Shown: piece after piece, positions 52,351 through 63,748 of the stretch
Numbering within the stretch: the first letter of the stretch is position 1
Layout: each line of letters starts with the position of its first letter
Assembly (NCBI RefSeq): GCF_002443255.2
Contig: NW_019211455.1
Span: 58,652,764 to 58,716,763, forward strand
From: Varroa destructor
Taxonomy: Eukaryota > Arthropoda > Arachnida > Mesostigmata > Varroidae
Direction: 5' to 3'
Length of the DNA stretch: 64,000 bases
The notes under the pieces: model-generated
The model's input: the letters and a program-made list of their open reading frames with translations, nothing else
Databases searched by the model: none
Told to the model about the DNA's origin: nothing
Program-made: the position numbers and the translations under genes

Positions 52351-52829
52351 CAGCTCCTCTTCGCCTGCCTGTCTGCCCGTAGACCAGACCACACGCTGTA
52401 ATCAGCGCTCCCCTTCGAGACAGCCAGCCACTGTTTACAGTTGCTGGTCGCCACCAGACGGCGCCACGTGGGCACGTAGTTTACCAGATGACTAAACAGC
52501 TATACTTGTCTGCTCCAAGATTCGCGCGCGGATAGTCCTCGCATGAAAGGAATAATCGTTTTAGATTTTACGTTCAGTAGTGCCATTATTATGCATTATC
52601 TCAGAAAGCCAGTGCCCGGTACGAAACGATGAGTGCCGACTATCTATTATGAGCCTAGAACGCTACGCTAGTGAACGATATGAATGACAACCTAAGCAAA
52701 ACAAAATAATTAGAAACAACAAAACAGAACAAAATATGTCCAGATCTTATAAACAGAATTATTAAAAAATCGTTAGATCCAAACACGCTACGAGTACGCC
52801 CCTATCATTTGACCTCGTGGTCGGAGCTG

Positions 52830-55020
52830 CTATGATTGGAATACGCATGTAAACGTTTCGAGCTTCATGTTTGGTACTATTCTTATGCAGCACTGCGTCC
52901 AAACCATGGTTGTTCCAGGACAAAACGAAGCGTACTTATCTATCACTTCCAACTTTTTAAAAAAATGCAGGCCAGGCTTAGCGGCTAAGATATCTATCTT
53001 GCACTGTAAAACTCTCATCCACCTAGGCCTGGATTTGGCGTTCGTGGGCCTTGGTTCGGAACTCAGTTCAATATTACTTCGAAAACTTACAGGAACAGCA
53101 AACGCTGATAAGTTACTACTACTCCACTAGTCGCGTCCCAGTCCATCCTTCTGTCGTTATGCGGTGTGCTAAGTCCCAAGCCAGGTTTTCAATTGAACCC
53201 AATCGCATAGCAGCGTCTCGTTCTCGCAACGTCTCAGTCATTAGCAGCCTTTGTGACCTGACACAGCCGAGTCGTTCTTTCTTTTCCAATGCTCCTTCTG
53301 CTGCTGCGGTCCCAATTGTTCTATCGCTCGTCGTGCTACATATGTACTCCACCAGGTCATTAATGCCTGTTCTGGGTCTAGGTAGCGGATCTCCAGCTCT
53401 CGAGCTAGCGTCCCTTCTCCACCGTGCCACTACCTTATTTACTGGTGAAGCTTTAGCATGCCTTAAACCCGGGCAGATATCAAGAGTGTAAGTCGCTTCG
53501 TCTCTTTCCCCTTACGAGCAGTAGACGCAGTTTCACGACTGCAAAACAATGTTAAAGTCGTCAAGATACGCTTCTAACTGTTCATGGCCCATTATGTTTC
53601 GAGTCATGTAGAAATTCATCTTGCCTTCAGGTGTGTTAAGCCATTTCCTTATGTCTGGGATCAGATTTCGTACCTTTGCGTCACGGTGTGTTTTGCGTAA
53701 CACTGCACACTAAGCATCTAGCATTATTGCTGTTTTTGTCTCTTTTGAGCCTTCGGAGCCTTTCTCCAACAGTCCCGGCACGAGTACTCGCCATTAGTGC
53801 ACCACCTGTACGGCCTGTCCGATACGCCTAGAGTAATCTAAGGGGTACAGTCCGCTGCGATGTTCTAAGCAAATCTTTGTTTTCCTCTGTGATTGTCGTC
53901 CGCCTTAGCCATACCGATGACCCAAATAGGTACATCGACTCTGCGACAAACATCACAGGTCTCTTGCGATCTGCTCGCTTGAGCCTATGTATGTTCGGAA
54001 ATACTTTGGCGATCTCAATGGCTGCCTTACAGACCTTGATTGCAGTAAACTCTATATGTGAATTTCTCAGCTTTTTGTCGAGATGAGAACCCTTTTACAC
54101 TTTGGACGATTTACTCTCTGTATGGTTTTGCCAGTTACTTGCAAATTCAAAGGTCAACCTTAACTTTTCCGGTTAGTCACACCACTTCCCTTTCTCGAAC
54201 GCGTTAAACTCGAACTGGCTTCAGAAAAATCTGGAGCCAGTTCGAGTTTAACGCTGGTCACCCAGTGATAAATGGATTGAAAGGCTCTATTGGCATCTAG
54301 CATGAGTTCCATTTTTGTCTTAGCTTCAGTATGCGCTAGGACGGCCCTGTATACAGGAAATATGATTGTAGACAATGGAAATAGAGCCTAAAATGGAGCC
54401 CTGTGGAGCGTGTCATATTTTTTTCCATACTCGCGATCAGTCCATACGGCAAGTAGTATAATATAATGCTGAAAACATACGTTGAAGTTTGCTCCTTTCC
54501 GGAAGTTTCTTAGATGATCTTCCAAAAAAAGATTATTGAAGACATTGTGTACGGAAGATGACCGCCATCAGCCGACGTGTCCTACGTGCTAAGAAGTGCA
54601 TAAAAGTTCAACTTTTGCAAGCACTCTACGCATTGCTATATGCCAGATCTGTGCCTGCGGCATCCGTATTGTAGTGCCGACAGTAAATCATGCTCTTCTG
54701 TAGCGGTTTTAGTGCCTTTCTTCTGTGACTATCCTAAATTCTTACGCCAACATACTGATTAAGCAAATTGGTCTGCACTGGCCGTTGTCCTTTGGGGTAA
54801 AGACTACTTCCACTGCCCTATATGATAATTGAAGTTCCCATCATAGAGCATTCTGATTGCGACGCTGGCAGTAATCTCCAGAAGCATAGAGAGAAAGTAT
54901 TGTGACGTCAACTGCGGGGACACCGCCTGCCTATGGGGCCTTGCGAACTTCAATTAGTTCCAGTAGTTCCTGTGCCATGATTGGTGGAGTGTCTTCCTTG
55001 TCGTTTGTTGCATGCAATTT
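52830..55020 (-). mobile_element. decayed R1-like non-LTR retrotransposon (reverse transcriptase and C-terminal part)
   Basis: Read on the minus strand with many stops and frameshifts. In order from 55020: a KAPG-like segment before GVPAVDVTILSLYASG; a fingers segment with PKDNGQCRPICLIS; LLSALQYGCRRHRSG (the QYGFR block); APQGSILGS (the VPQGSxLGP block); AKTKMELMLDANRAFQS with VKLELAPD (the block after the catalytic FADD in R1-type enzymes); PNIHRLKRADRKRPVMFVAE; then LAWDLAHRITTEGWTGTRL, like the WxxxWxxxxxGRWTxxLI tail of R1 elements, and a degenerate CxC tail. The FADD motif itself is lost. Nonfunctional; the 5' part is missing. Confidence 0.8.
54201..54254. repeat. perfect 20-bp inverted repeat inside the LINE
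   Basis: Arms 54201-54220 and 54235-54254 are exact reverse complements around a 14-base spacer that itself pairs partly (CAG/CTG). The right arm encodes the conserved VKLELAP block on the minus strand; the left arm replaces the sequence expected after it, so the palindrome looks like a local inverted duplication. Confidence 0.85.
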
Positions 55021-55269
55021 TCAACCTAAATAATTTCACGTATCGCAAAGCTTAGCAGGTAAACACGTTACCACTAAACAATCATGAAGACAGCATGCAT
55101 ATGTGCATTGGTTTAGGTAATACATATATACGTATGTACATATTCTGAGTTAGTGATATAACGAAATTACATATACAAAATGGTATAAGAAGGTTGTACC
55201 AACTTACAGGATTATGAAATCAGTAGAGCGTATGTAAATTTTCATTTTTCCTTTTTACCTTTTTATTTT

Positions 55270-55298
55270 TTCATAAATAAATAATATTTATTTATGAA
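55270..55298. repeat. AT-rich palindrome
   Basis: TTCATAAATAAAT, three bases, ATTTATTTATGAA: 13-bp perfect arms in simple AT-rich DNA. Confidence 0.7.
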
Positions 55299-55762
55299 AC
55301 CGCCTGTCATTTATTTTGCTATAGCGTATTAAGGTTTTGTAGTTTTACAGAGGATTAGTTAACAACAAACGATTCTTTTATTGTTAACTGCAAAAAAAAA
55401 ACTAGGATTTGCTGTATCTTGCATAAAATAAAAATAAACAAATCCGAAAAGGGCACTGAACTTTTTATGTGAACGAGACTTTATATGGTAAGGTGATCGA
55501 TGTATTGTTAAAAGGCTAACAATATCGAGAAAAGATAATTTCTCGTTTCAAACTCTAGAATTATCCTGCAGCTTATAAACCTTTTGGCGCTTTTCCTTTC
55601 TTCTTGGCTATAAGAATTTTTTTTTGTCTAAAATTTTCCACCACTTTGGAAAAATGAATAAAATGAGTATGTAACTGAGTTTAAACTGTATAATTCAATG
55701 TATCAATATGCGACAAAAGTGTATATTAAATCAATGCTTCCAGTCAATATATAAATATGCTA

Positions 55763-55984
55763 TACTGTGATAGGGTGGATCGGTAATGGTGAACACTGTG
55801 CTTCTGTGCGCCGGTTTTATATAATCAAAATAATAGTATAAACATAAAGCACTATGCTCCAAAGTACATACTTATTTTTGCAAAGTACTCGTGTTATTTT
55901 TACGTTTATTCTATTATTTTGATTATATAAAATCAGCGCATAGAAGCACAATGTCCACCATTACCGATCAGCGGTGCCACAGTA
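55763..55984. mobile_element. MITE with long terminal inverted repeats
   Basis: A 222-base element beginning TACTGTG and ending CACAGTA, flanked on both sides by TA (55761-55762 and 55985-55986), the target duplication of Tc1/mariner elements. The left arm (about 55763-55843) and the reverse complement of the right arm (about 55904-55984) match over roughly 80 bases with around a dozen differences, leaving a spacer of about 60 bases. It has no coding capacity. Confidence 0.85.
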
Positions 55985-58611
55985 TAATTGCTTCAAATCT
56001 TTGAGAATGTAGGAAGAATCGCAAGCAAATAGCTCTTCTTAGTTTAGTGCGCAAACTTATTAAGTATAATAATGTTTTATATAATATATATGTTTGTAAT
56101 ATATACTGTAATATATACTCTATTTATAATAAATATTTCGAGCGATGCAGAAAGTGAAAACTGCTTACCCAGGTAAATGTGAAGCAAAGTTTTTACTTGA
56201 CTTATCGACTGACCAATTAGAGAACAGTATTGAAAGCGATTTAGCTTGTAGTTAGAAATATGCCTCTGAGTCAAGGAAGGTAGGATATGGTCAGAAAAAG
56301 TAGGACAATTTAGTCTGACCGTTGCGAGACAAGTAGGTTGGGTTCGTCACGTGGGCATACTGAACATCGTGCTCTATTGTTATTTAGTGTGTCCTTACCT
56401 GATGGTTGCTACGAACAGGCTACCAATGGCGTTCGTCGGTTTTGTATTTAAGGGATGCGAAGCACGTAGTTCATAATGTTTAACTGAAATTGTTTTCCTT
56501 CCGAACATGTAAATACAAATTTCGCTCGCCTCAATAGGGTTGAATATCCGTAACTAAGTTTAGAGTGGTTGCCCATTGGTTAAAAAAAAAGCTTTCATAT
56601 ACCCACATATGCATTTCGATGTTTCTCGACGTATCTTTTGAACATCGGAGCAGACATGCATCCTTATTTCTTCTTTTCCGGTAGCGGGCTTAAATACCGA
56701 TTCTATCCTACTACACGACAGTTGATTATGACAGTTTATCAATAAAAATGTAGCATACAAGAATGCTACCATACAAGATGCGGAATTCAACGGAAAACTG
56801 GACAAAGCTTGATCATCTCGGAAAAGTTATACGCAGTATGTTTTATGTATAAATATATATTTAAATAGTACCGGGTATTTAAATGTGGAAAAATTACCCA
56901 TAAAAAAAGTAAATTCAAATTTGCGTTCAAAAACAACTGCGAAGTTTAACGCGCGACGGTTTTCCTCTTTCCTAATTTTAAAATTCAGAGTATGAACCAA
57001 ATGTGTATCTAAGAGACAATGGTTCAACAAAAAACTACAATTCCTATAATTTACATTTATACGGAGTGCGTGGCTTTTAGAAAATCCTATGATTAGTTTT
57101 TTTTTGGCTATATCAAATAAATCTAACTATGGGCCCAAGTGCAAGCATTTGTCCCATTCAATTCTTGGGTTTTCAGTCGAGGTTGCGTAGAAGAAATAAC
57201 TACGATAGCTTTATATATGAATTATATATGAATATATATGAATGAATATAAGGAAGTCATGTGTAACATGACGTCCTCATGTCCGCTGACGAGAAATCCC
57301 GTGTCTATCTTTTGCTTTACGAACAGGTTTACCAATAGAAAGTAGCATTATTAACTAGATAACTCATTAATAGCGTGTAACTAAATAGAGAAAACTTCAG
57401 TCTTTCGAAAGACTTCAGTTGCATAATTCGACTACATCTTTACTTTTAATATATTCTATGTTTTAAGTGTCGATTGGGAACATGTTATTTATATGAAGCT
57501 ATGACGTAGCTACTATTTTCAAGTGTGCCAGCGTCCCCACTTCAGGGCAATCAGCGGATTACCTAGCGTTGGTATCGCGTCTCTATCTGGTGGCTCGTCA
57601 CCGTTCGAACGGCGACTCAAACGCTCGTTATAAATCGCCTGTTTTTTTTTTTATTTTTTTTCGAAACCGTTAATATGATATTCCACGGGCAACGATTGAA
57701 CTGCTTGCAAATCAGTTGCAAACCTTAGGCAAACTGGATAAATCAGAAATATAGTGAATACTTTCTTTCATCTTTCCTTGCTGTCTCTTCTCGGACGATA
57801 CTGGATGGTAGCGACGTTCTAGTTGTGAATTAGCCCCTCTGTGCGTTCTTACTTTGAGTCGACGCAGCCACTTCAGCTAAGCAGATTCGATCTGAACCAT
57901 AACGCCCCCTAATTTACGATACTATGTTGACAACTCATTGTCGACAACTTAGCCGTTATTGATAACAACGACAAATAAATGTCACTTCGTCATAAGCTTC
58001 CACTTGCGCTCTTCGAAAATTACGCAACAAACAGCCGCTGTGTGCCATTGTGCGCATTATAACTACTACCAATATATGGGAATCAATTTCTCAAAATAAC
58101 TCGTCATTTACATTTACTTCCGTCGCGAAGCCGCTCCTTGTGCGCTCTTCATTCCTTTTTGCTTAGGGACTCAGGTAACAATCAGATCAGTTTGAGCACG
58201 CTCTCCATGAATCGTATCGTCCTCCTTCCATATGTACACCCATTTATACTCATGGTACCCTATTAGGCATACGTAATTCCATGCTAGACTTATCAGTAAT
58301 ATTCCATTTGCCTCTCTGAATAGCCGATGCTATCTTCAGCGACATGCAGGTAGCTCTTGAATCCCGACGGCAATCGGTAAGCCACGTTACGCACAACTAT
58401 TGATCGACGTGATCGTACTAATTTACGACATCCCGCCAAGCGAGCAGCCTTTAAACATTACTGGCTATCACAGCGACGAACGCTACGAATACACGTTGTA
58501 CGCGCGTAATCCCGACTCCTTCACTGCCGCTTATGTAATCTGGCGTACGACCTAATCCATTTAGCAGCCTCGCACCCCATTGGGTCATCATCGCACTTAA
58601 ATCACTCTTAC

Positions 58612-58713
58612 CTGAGAACTCGCAGCGAAGCGCTTCGGTGGATTAGCTTCATAATCTGCTTCACTAGCGCTTGCGTGGCGATCTTCATACTTCGTTTCAG
58701 ATGTATATGGCAT
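58612..58713 (-). CDS. candidate first coding exon, unknown protein
   Basis: An ATG at 58713 in good context (CAAAATGC), with an in-frame TGA five codons upstream, opens 34 codons ending precisely at a consensus donor, TCTCAG|GTAAGA, phase 0. The peptide begins MPYTSETKYEDRHASASEAD and continues hydrophilic and charged, with normal-looking codon use. I do not recognise the protein and could not chain a second exon. If real, the gene runs leftward and its introns would hold the R1-like LINE and the MITE. Confidence 0.38.
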
Positions 58714-58849
58714 TTTGGGTGGACATCAAGCAATTAACCTGACGTGTTCATCTTAGCCTGATCATTCGCCCCTTATTGAACGTCGTTGCAGTATTGTGGA
58801 TGGATGCCCGTACGTGTATACGCACGACAGATTTTTTTATTTAACCATG

Positions 58850-60650
58850 CGACCACGAGCTTACTATTGAATTAAGTTCAGCCATTCATCTTTTTGACGC
58901 TTAGGTCAACCACTTCCTCCAAGCAGCCTGCCTGAACCCGACCCGACAGACGAACATGATTACGAACTCTATGGAGTCGTCGCTTTCGTGGAATAAGGCC
59001 TACCGCCAGTAATGACATACCAATACGTTCACTAAACGCTACTTTTAATACGCTCTGAGCGAACGACTTTCTATGATCCTGTGCATGACATTCTGGTCAT
59101 AAAGCTACAGTAGCTTCGCGTAGTAGTACACCTTCGTTTCGGGAGGGTTCTTCCACAGGACTTCTGTTTCACCTATTGTGTCTTCGTCTGACGCGGCGTA
59201 ATGGTTTTCTGCCTTAAACCCTACCGGTTCACTTCCGTCTTTTCACTTCCATTATGTTCGGGACATCCCTAGGCTGCGGCCACTACGTTGTTGCGATTAA
59301 GGCTCATGGTCCTGACCGCAGCCCAGGTAGAAAAACTACGGGACTCTGACGTATGGATAGTTTTACATTCTGTTCTTTGATAACCCTTCGTTCTCTTCTT
59401 CTGCATGTATCTACCTTTAGTGGATTGCATTAATAATATGCAACCATTTATACATAGGTTTGTCATAATACGTTCCCCATTGAACGACATTCATTTTTAT
59501 CATCGAACAAAATGAGAATCGAAGAAAATTGGTGACATTGTCACAGCTCAGCTGTTTAATCAATTTGTGTGACGTACCCCCACGTCAGCATCTGTTCAGA
59601 TGGTGGTGCTTGGTAAGCATAGTTCCTCGGACCCGCTTGCCTTGACAGGTCCTTTCGAAAATAAAGTCTTGAGCTAACTTGTAGGGTTTATTACGCGATC
59701 CGGCATGACGGGAAAATTGTTTCTTTTAATCTTTGTGTTCTGAGTCCGACGGGTTCTCATTTATCAACAAATCAGTGTTACCGGTGTTTCCTTTCCTAGC
59801 AACGTTTCGATCGATGAACTCCAACAACTGATCCACACAAAGCTGTTCTTTGTATCATGACCAATTTCTGCCATAAATATGTCTGCTTGTGTAATCGCTG
59901 TTACTTTAAAATAATTAATATGCTCGAGTGTTTCCCCATCTAGTTTTCCTTTTCATTATGACTAATTTTCACCACTTACCTAGCTCGATGATTGTGTTAA
60001 CCACTTGCGGTTACATTGGTATATGATGATCAACTGGATATGTGTCGCACCCTCATAAAATTACGCCTCTGGTCGCCGTGAAAGGGTTGCATTTGATAGA
60101 TTTTGGCGATCACTGACACCAGCGGCTACGGTTACGGGTTTGCTGATGCGATTGTTCAACTCATTAAGGGACGCGCCAGTTGTTGCCTTGACGTCATTCA
60201 CCCCAGCATTGACCCTTAAACATGGCTTGACTTTGAACCTTTTATTCCGATGCTTTTGGACATTGTGGAGAACGGAGCGCACTTATACGAATAACCCGTC
60301 GCCTGTTTAAGGGTTATTTAACGCTTCAGTCAAGGACACACGACATTAAATATGTCTAAAAATCCTGACCTCTTTTGATGTGTCCCATTGTTAGCTACAT
60401 CACCTCCATTGCATGCATCTAGCAAAACTGTGTAACACTCGAACACATCAACAAATCGATATGCTTTCACGACAATATTCGGATCAACGCATGAGTTTAT
60501 ATTTTGCAGGCAACTGATTCTTAGGCCCGATTTAACCATACTCGAGACCGCTGTGCGCGCTGCTCTTTTGATGTAGATTGGTGACCCATTTTCCGATAAA
60601 TCTGCCGAAGTGCCGCTATTTATCACTTTCACTGATTTTTCTTTTGCTAT
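58850..60650 (-). mobile_element. possible second LINE-like relic
   Basis: Minus-strand fragments in three frames look like decayed retroelement protein: AGVNDVKATTGASLNELNNR (similar to the HAGxNDV block of esterase-like domains in some LINE ORF1 proteins, near 60.2 kb), NVARKGNTGNTDLLINENP (near 59.8 kb, like the PTRGxNxLDLxLTNxP end of the endonuclease) and DDSIEFVIMFVCRVGFRQ (near 59.0 kb, also endonuclease-like). Frames are interrupted throughout and no reverse transcriptase block is recognisable. Confidence 0.38.
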
Positions 60651-62018
60651 ATTTCAGTTACTCATTTTTCTAAATAATTGCTTTAAAAAAAATTTACTCA
60701 TTTTACACTTATCACTATAGCTACGCTACTAGTGACCTATTTTTTCAAACTTCTGCACGAGGCGACATATTGTATTCATCGTATTCAATAATAATAATAA
60801 TAATATTTCAATTAGACACCCAGATACCAACTGCTACTTTGAGGCTACGACCGTCATTTTTGGCTAATCGGATCAGCTCTCTCTTCCATATTGGTAGGCA
60901 TTTTGTAACTTGGACCTTTTGCGTTTCACTAATATTTTGAATGTGTGTATCACCCCCATATACCACCAGCACGGACAATCAGTTACTGAGTTTAAAACAT
61001 TTAGATCAATAATTGTACTTCCTAAGTTTATCAATCTTTTTGTTTCACTTCGTCATTCTTGATGAGTGAATAATTTGTACTCTCCTCCACAAACTGCTAA
61101 GTTCTGAAAAGGTGTTCCAAGGGTTTGTGCTAAACAGAAATGTCGCCTTGCAGATGTTTTAGTTCACCCTAACCAGTCACGAACCCTAATAACATGATGT
61201 AAAAGTATCATGTATATTCAGTTATTTATGTGTGTGATTGATAGTCATTATAGGTGATATTCATGGAACCTTGAAAGATGGTAACGTGTGGAGTAGCTAT
61301 CTATGTTATGTAATTCGCAACCATAAACAGATGTAAACATATAGATATATGACTAAGAAATGCAATAAAATGCGTAAAGCTAGATGAATGAACAACCGTT
61401 GGTACATATACGCAATGTCCAACAACGTTTGTTTTAAATCCTAATAAAGAAAATAGGTATTTTTCATGGATCCATTATGGTGTTGCAGTACCAAGAACAT
61501 TCACTAATATCCTTTCTAGGAACTATCTCATCTACCTCTCTAGGAAATATCTCACGATTAGCTGTTTAAGTGAATATAGGTAGGCAGGCAGCTATTGAGT
61601 ACCTTTGAATAAAAAGGAAGAAACGATTCAGAAGGTCTATATAATATTTCCGAAAGAAACGCTATGGCTAGGCCCACAAAATGAGATTAGGCCATTTGGA
61701 AAAGCCTTCCATATCGATTAATGGGTCTGTTCAACGTACGCTTATATTTTTAGGTATTATTAGGTTGTCGAAGGCTACTTGCCAAGTCGACAAACTTGAA
61801 TAGTTTTAAAACCATGTTAAGACAAAACAATGGTATTTCGGCACACGGTAAATATACTCTCTTTTATAATTTATTTAGCGCTATGGTTTTCATTACCTTA
61901 CCACGTTCCGTTGCGGAAAGTTTGTCTGAGACTATGGACGGTAGGATACACTTATCATTATCTTGCTTTTTCAAGGCATGAAAGTACTACAAATCACACG
62001 AACATAAACCTGGAAAAT
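60651..62018. other. no supported gene
   Basis: AT-rich with an (ATA)n run at about 60789-60804 and a short tandem duplication at 61515. It would include the promoter of the plus-strand candidate at 62019. Confidence 0.45.
61515..61554. repeat. short tandem duplication
   Basis: TCTAGGAACTATCTCA is repeated 24 bases later as TCTAGGAAATATCTCA. Confidence 0.7.
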
Positions 62019-62351
62019 ATGAGGGTTCTTTTGTTTGGTGTTATTTTTGTGTGCGTTGTTCTATCTATGGCGAAGGCGTATATTGAACAATCTTATTTAT
62101 TAGTAATAATGCTCGAACTGACATTGACACTGATCGCATGGGTCAGCATCTGTCCTCACTCGTAAAGGAATCGTTTTTTTTTTTTCTTCTTCTTCTTAAT
62201 ATTTTCGTTTCAGTCATGCAACGCGTGTTTCGAAAAATCTCATATTATGCTGAAAGGGGCGCATTGTTCACGCTCTGTTTTGCTCAAAAGCTGCCGTGAT
62301 CACAACACCTCGTTTTTCTGTTTAAAACGCGAAAGTGAAAGGATTCACTCG
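62019..62351 (+). CDS. candidate secreted cysteine-rich (Ly6/uPAR-like) protein, first two exons
   Basis: Exon 1 (62019-62102, 28 codons) starts MRVLLFGVIFVCVVLSMAKA, a classic signal peptide, and can end at TTATTA|GTAATA in phase 0. The 111-base intron ends in a textbook acceptor: a long T/CTT tract followed by TTTCAG at 62208-62213. Exon 2 (62214-62351, 46 codons, phase 0 both sides) begins SCNACFEK, has cysteines spaced C-x2-C-x12-C-x8-C-x8-C, contains FFCLKRES and ends at TCG|GTAATT. A CxxC right after a signal peptide, followed by spaced cysteines and a CLKR-type segment, resembles the start of a Ly6/uPAR (three-finger) domain. These are typically GPI-anchored or secreted receptors and modulators in arthropods. 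The closing CC...CN exon was not found. Family assignment is inference; the exon 2 acceptor is the strongest part. Exon 1 donor choice is uncertain (GTATAT at 62078 and GTCAGC near 62142 are alternatives). Confidence 0.4.
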
Positions 62352-63281
62352 GTAATTGACAATCCCGTCATTTTCGTTCTCCAAATATTATTATTGCACT
62401 AGTTGCACCAGTAACAAACTTCGTTGAAAGGCCTTTTATACTATGTCTTACCCGGTCTTTAATAAATTCCACTAGCGCTCTCACCTTTGAGAAATAAATT
62501 TAACCACTGAGCGTTGATTTGCGGTACTAAACAGCAATCTCGCCTGCTTACCGCACCAGTTATCAAAATGTTCAGATCTACTACCCAGCCCCAGACAACC
62601 TAGTAGGTTCTGAATATTACATATACAGAAAATAGTCGCGTATGCATATGCTTCCATGTTGTCTTGAGCCGCTGGCTACTAATTATTGAGGATCATACGG
62701 CATCCGATCAATCAGATACCAAATTTGTTTCAAGAGCGAAATTGAACGCCATGACGGCCATTTTGAGTAATCTCTCATGTAAATGTAATGTGCGTTCATG
62801 TAGAGTAATAACTTAAACTATAGATGATCATATATATATGAACGTGCTATTATCGTCACTACAATCATATTGAGACGAGGTCGGTTTTTCGATGTAGGTA
62901 ATTCTGTTTTCACAAAGAGCAGATCTATCGACGAAGTAAACGTGAGGGAAATAAAATATCGATCGTTATTTAATCCAACCACGTTCTCATTGCGAGACGG
63001 TTCCAGCACTGATAGTGAGAGCTTTACTAAAACGCGTGTTTTATACGACATTTGTAGCTAAAGTATTTAGTTATTATTAAAAAAATAATTTTAAAGTGTT
63101 TTTATAAACTATTATTACTTATGAGGAAACGTCTGACTTTACGCAACACAAGGTAGACAGTCTTCAATCCTTTAATGACATTTCAAAAGATCATGTATGA
63201 TGCGGCTATTTTCGCCCTAAAACGTGCATCGAAGTTATCTATACAGTACTACGGCTAAATAGGGTCGAAGGGTTTCGGTAG
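62352..63281. other. no supported gene
   Basis: Would contain the second intron of the 62019 candidate. A 63-codon plus frame at 62870-63061 has no recognised domain. No exon carrying the expected CC...CN ending of a Ly6 domain was seen. Confidence 0.4.
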
Positions 63282-63396
63282 TTAACAAAGTTCCGATTCG
63301 TCAGAGAGTATTAGTAAGCCAAGATGCGCTGATGTTGATCCAGTATCAGATTTTTCTGATGCTACTAATACTGTGTGAGCATTTTCTCGGGTACCC
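63282..63396 (-). CDS. possible terminal coding exon, unknown protein
   Basis: On the minus strand a possible acceptor (TTTAATAG|GG) leads into 37 codons ending in TAA at 63282. The peptide includes ENAHTVLVASEKSD and ends LSDESELC, an acidic tail. An ATTAAA poly(A)-type signal (seen as TTTAAT near 63171 on the plus strand) lies about 110 bases downstream. Preceding exons would fall toward or beyond the N gap. Function unknown. Confidence 0.3.
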
Positions 63397-63648
63397 CTAT
63401 TAAATACTATCGTAATTTTGAAGAAGGTAATTTGAAGAAATACACCAAAGTTAATGAAGAACAATTAGTTGTGCTAAAAAATGAACTTTGAATCTTATCA
63501 AAAAGTGTCTTCTACATCGACCCGAGTTTAAAACATTCGAGCGCAATTTTTACCGTCTAGAGAATAAGGAGAATATTTTTTCGAAGAATTTTGGCTTGTC
63601 TTTGAAGCTTTTCGTGTCAGGTTTTCTAGACCTCAAAGAGTAATGTAA

Positions 63649-63748
63649 NNNNNNNNNNNNNNNNNNNNNNNNNNNNNNNNNNNNNNNNNNNNNNNNNNNN
63701 NNNNNNNNNNNNNNNNNNNNNNNNNNNNNNNNNNNNNNNNNNNNNNNN
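63649..63748. other. assembly gap, 100 N
   Basis: Exactly 100 N, the usual placeholder for a scaffold gap of unknown size. It may hide exons of the gene pieces on either side. Confidence 0.98.

Larger units (their letters stand above)
47001..52829. other. no supported gene; GC-richer from 50 kb
   Basis: AT-rich to about 49.2 kb, then GC-richer with trinucleotide repeats. On the minus strand a good acceptor (ACTGATTTTCTCAG) at about 52190 precedes a 65-codon open frame ending at 51990 (reading SESRVVYVQVGSTLLSKR near its start); this is a possible terminal exon of a leftward gene, unidentified. Confidence 0.35.
55021..58611. other. AT-rich, MITE-bearing, no supported gene
   Basis: Contains the AT palindrome and the MITE. 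A minus frame at 56560-56805 (RIESVFKPATGKEEIRMHVC) looks protein-like but is not identified. It would be intronic if the exon at 58612 is real. Confidence 0.4.

Noticed and set aside
53051..53491. 146-codon plus-strand ORF
   Set aside because: It is antisense to the C-terminal part of the R1-like LINE, whose minus-strand reading matches the family.
57399..57414. 16-bp palindrome AGTCTTTCGAAAGACT
   Set aside because: Short, single and uncontextualised; expected occasionally by chance.
60061..60632. Minus ORFs of 73 and 100 codons as independent host genes
   Set aside because: They resemble scraps of retroelement protein and sit among broken frames of the same strand; no splice-bounded structure is evident.
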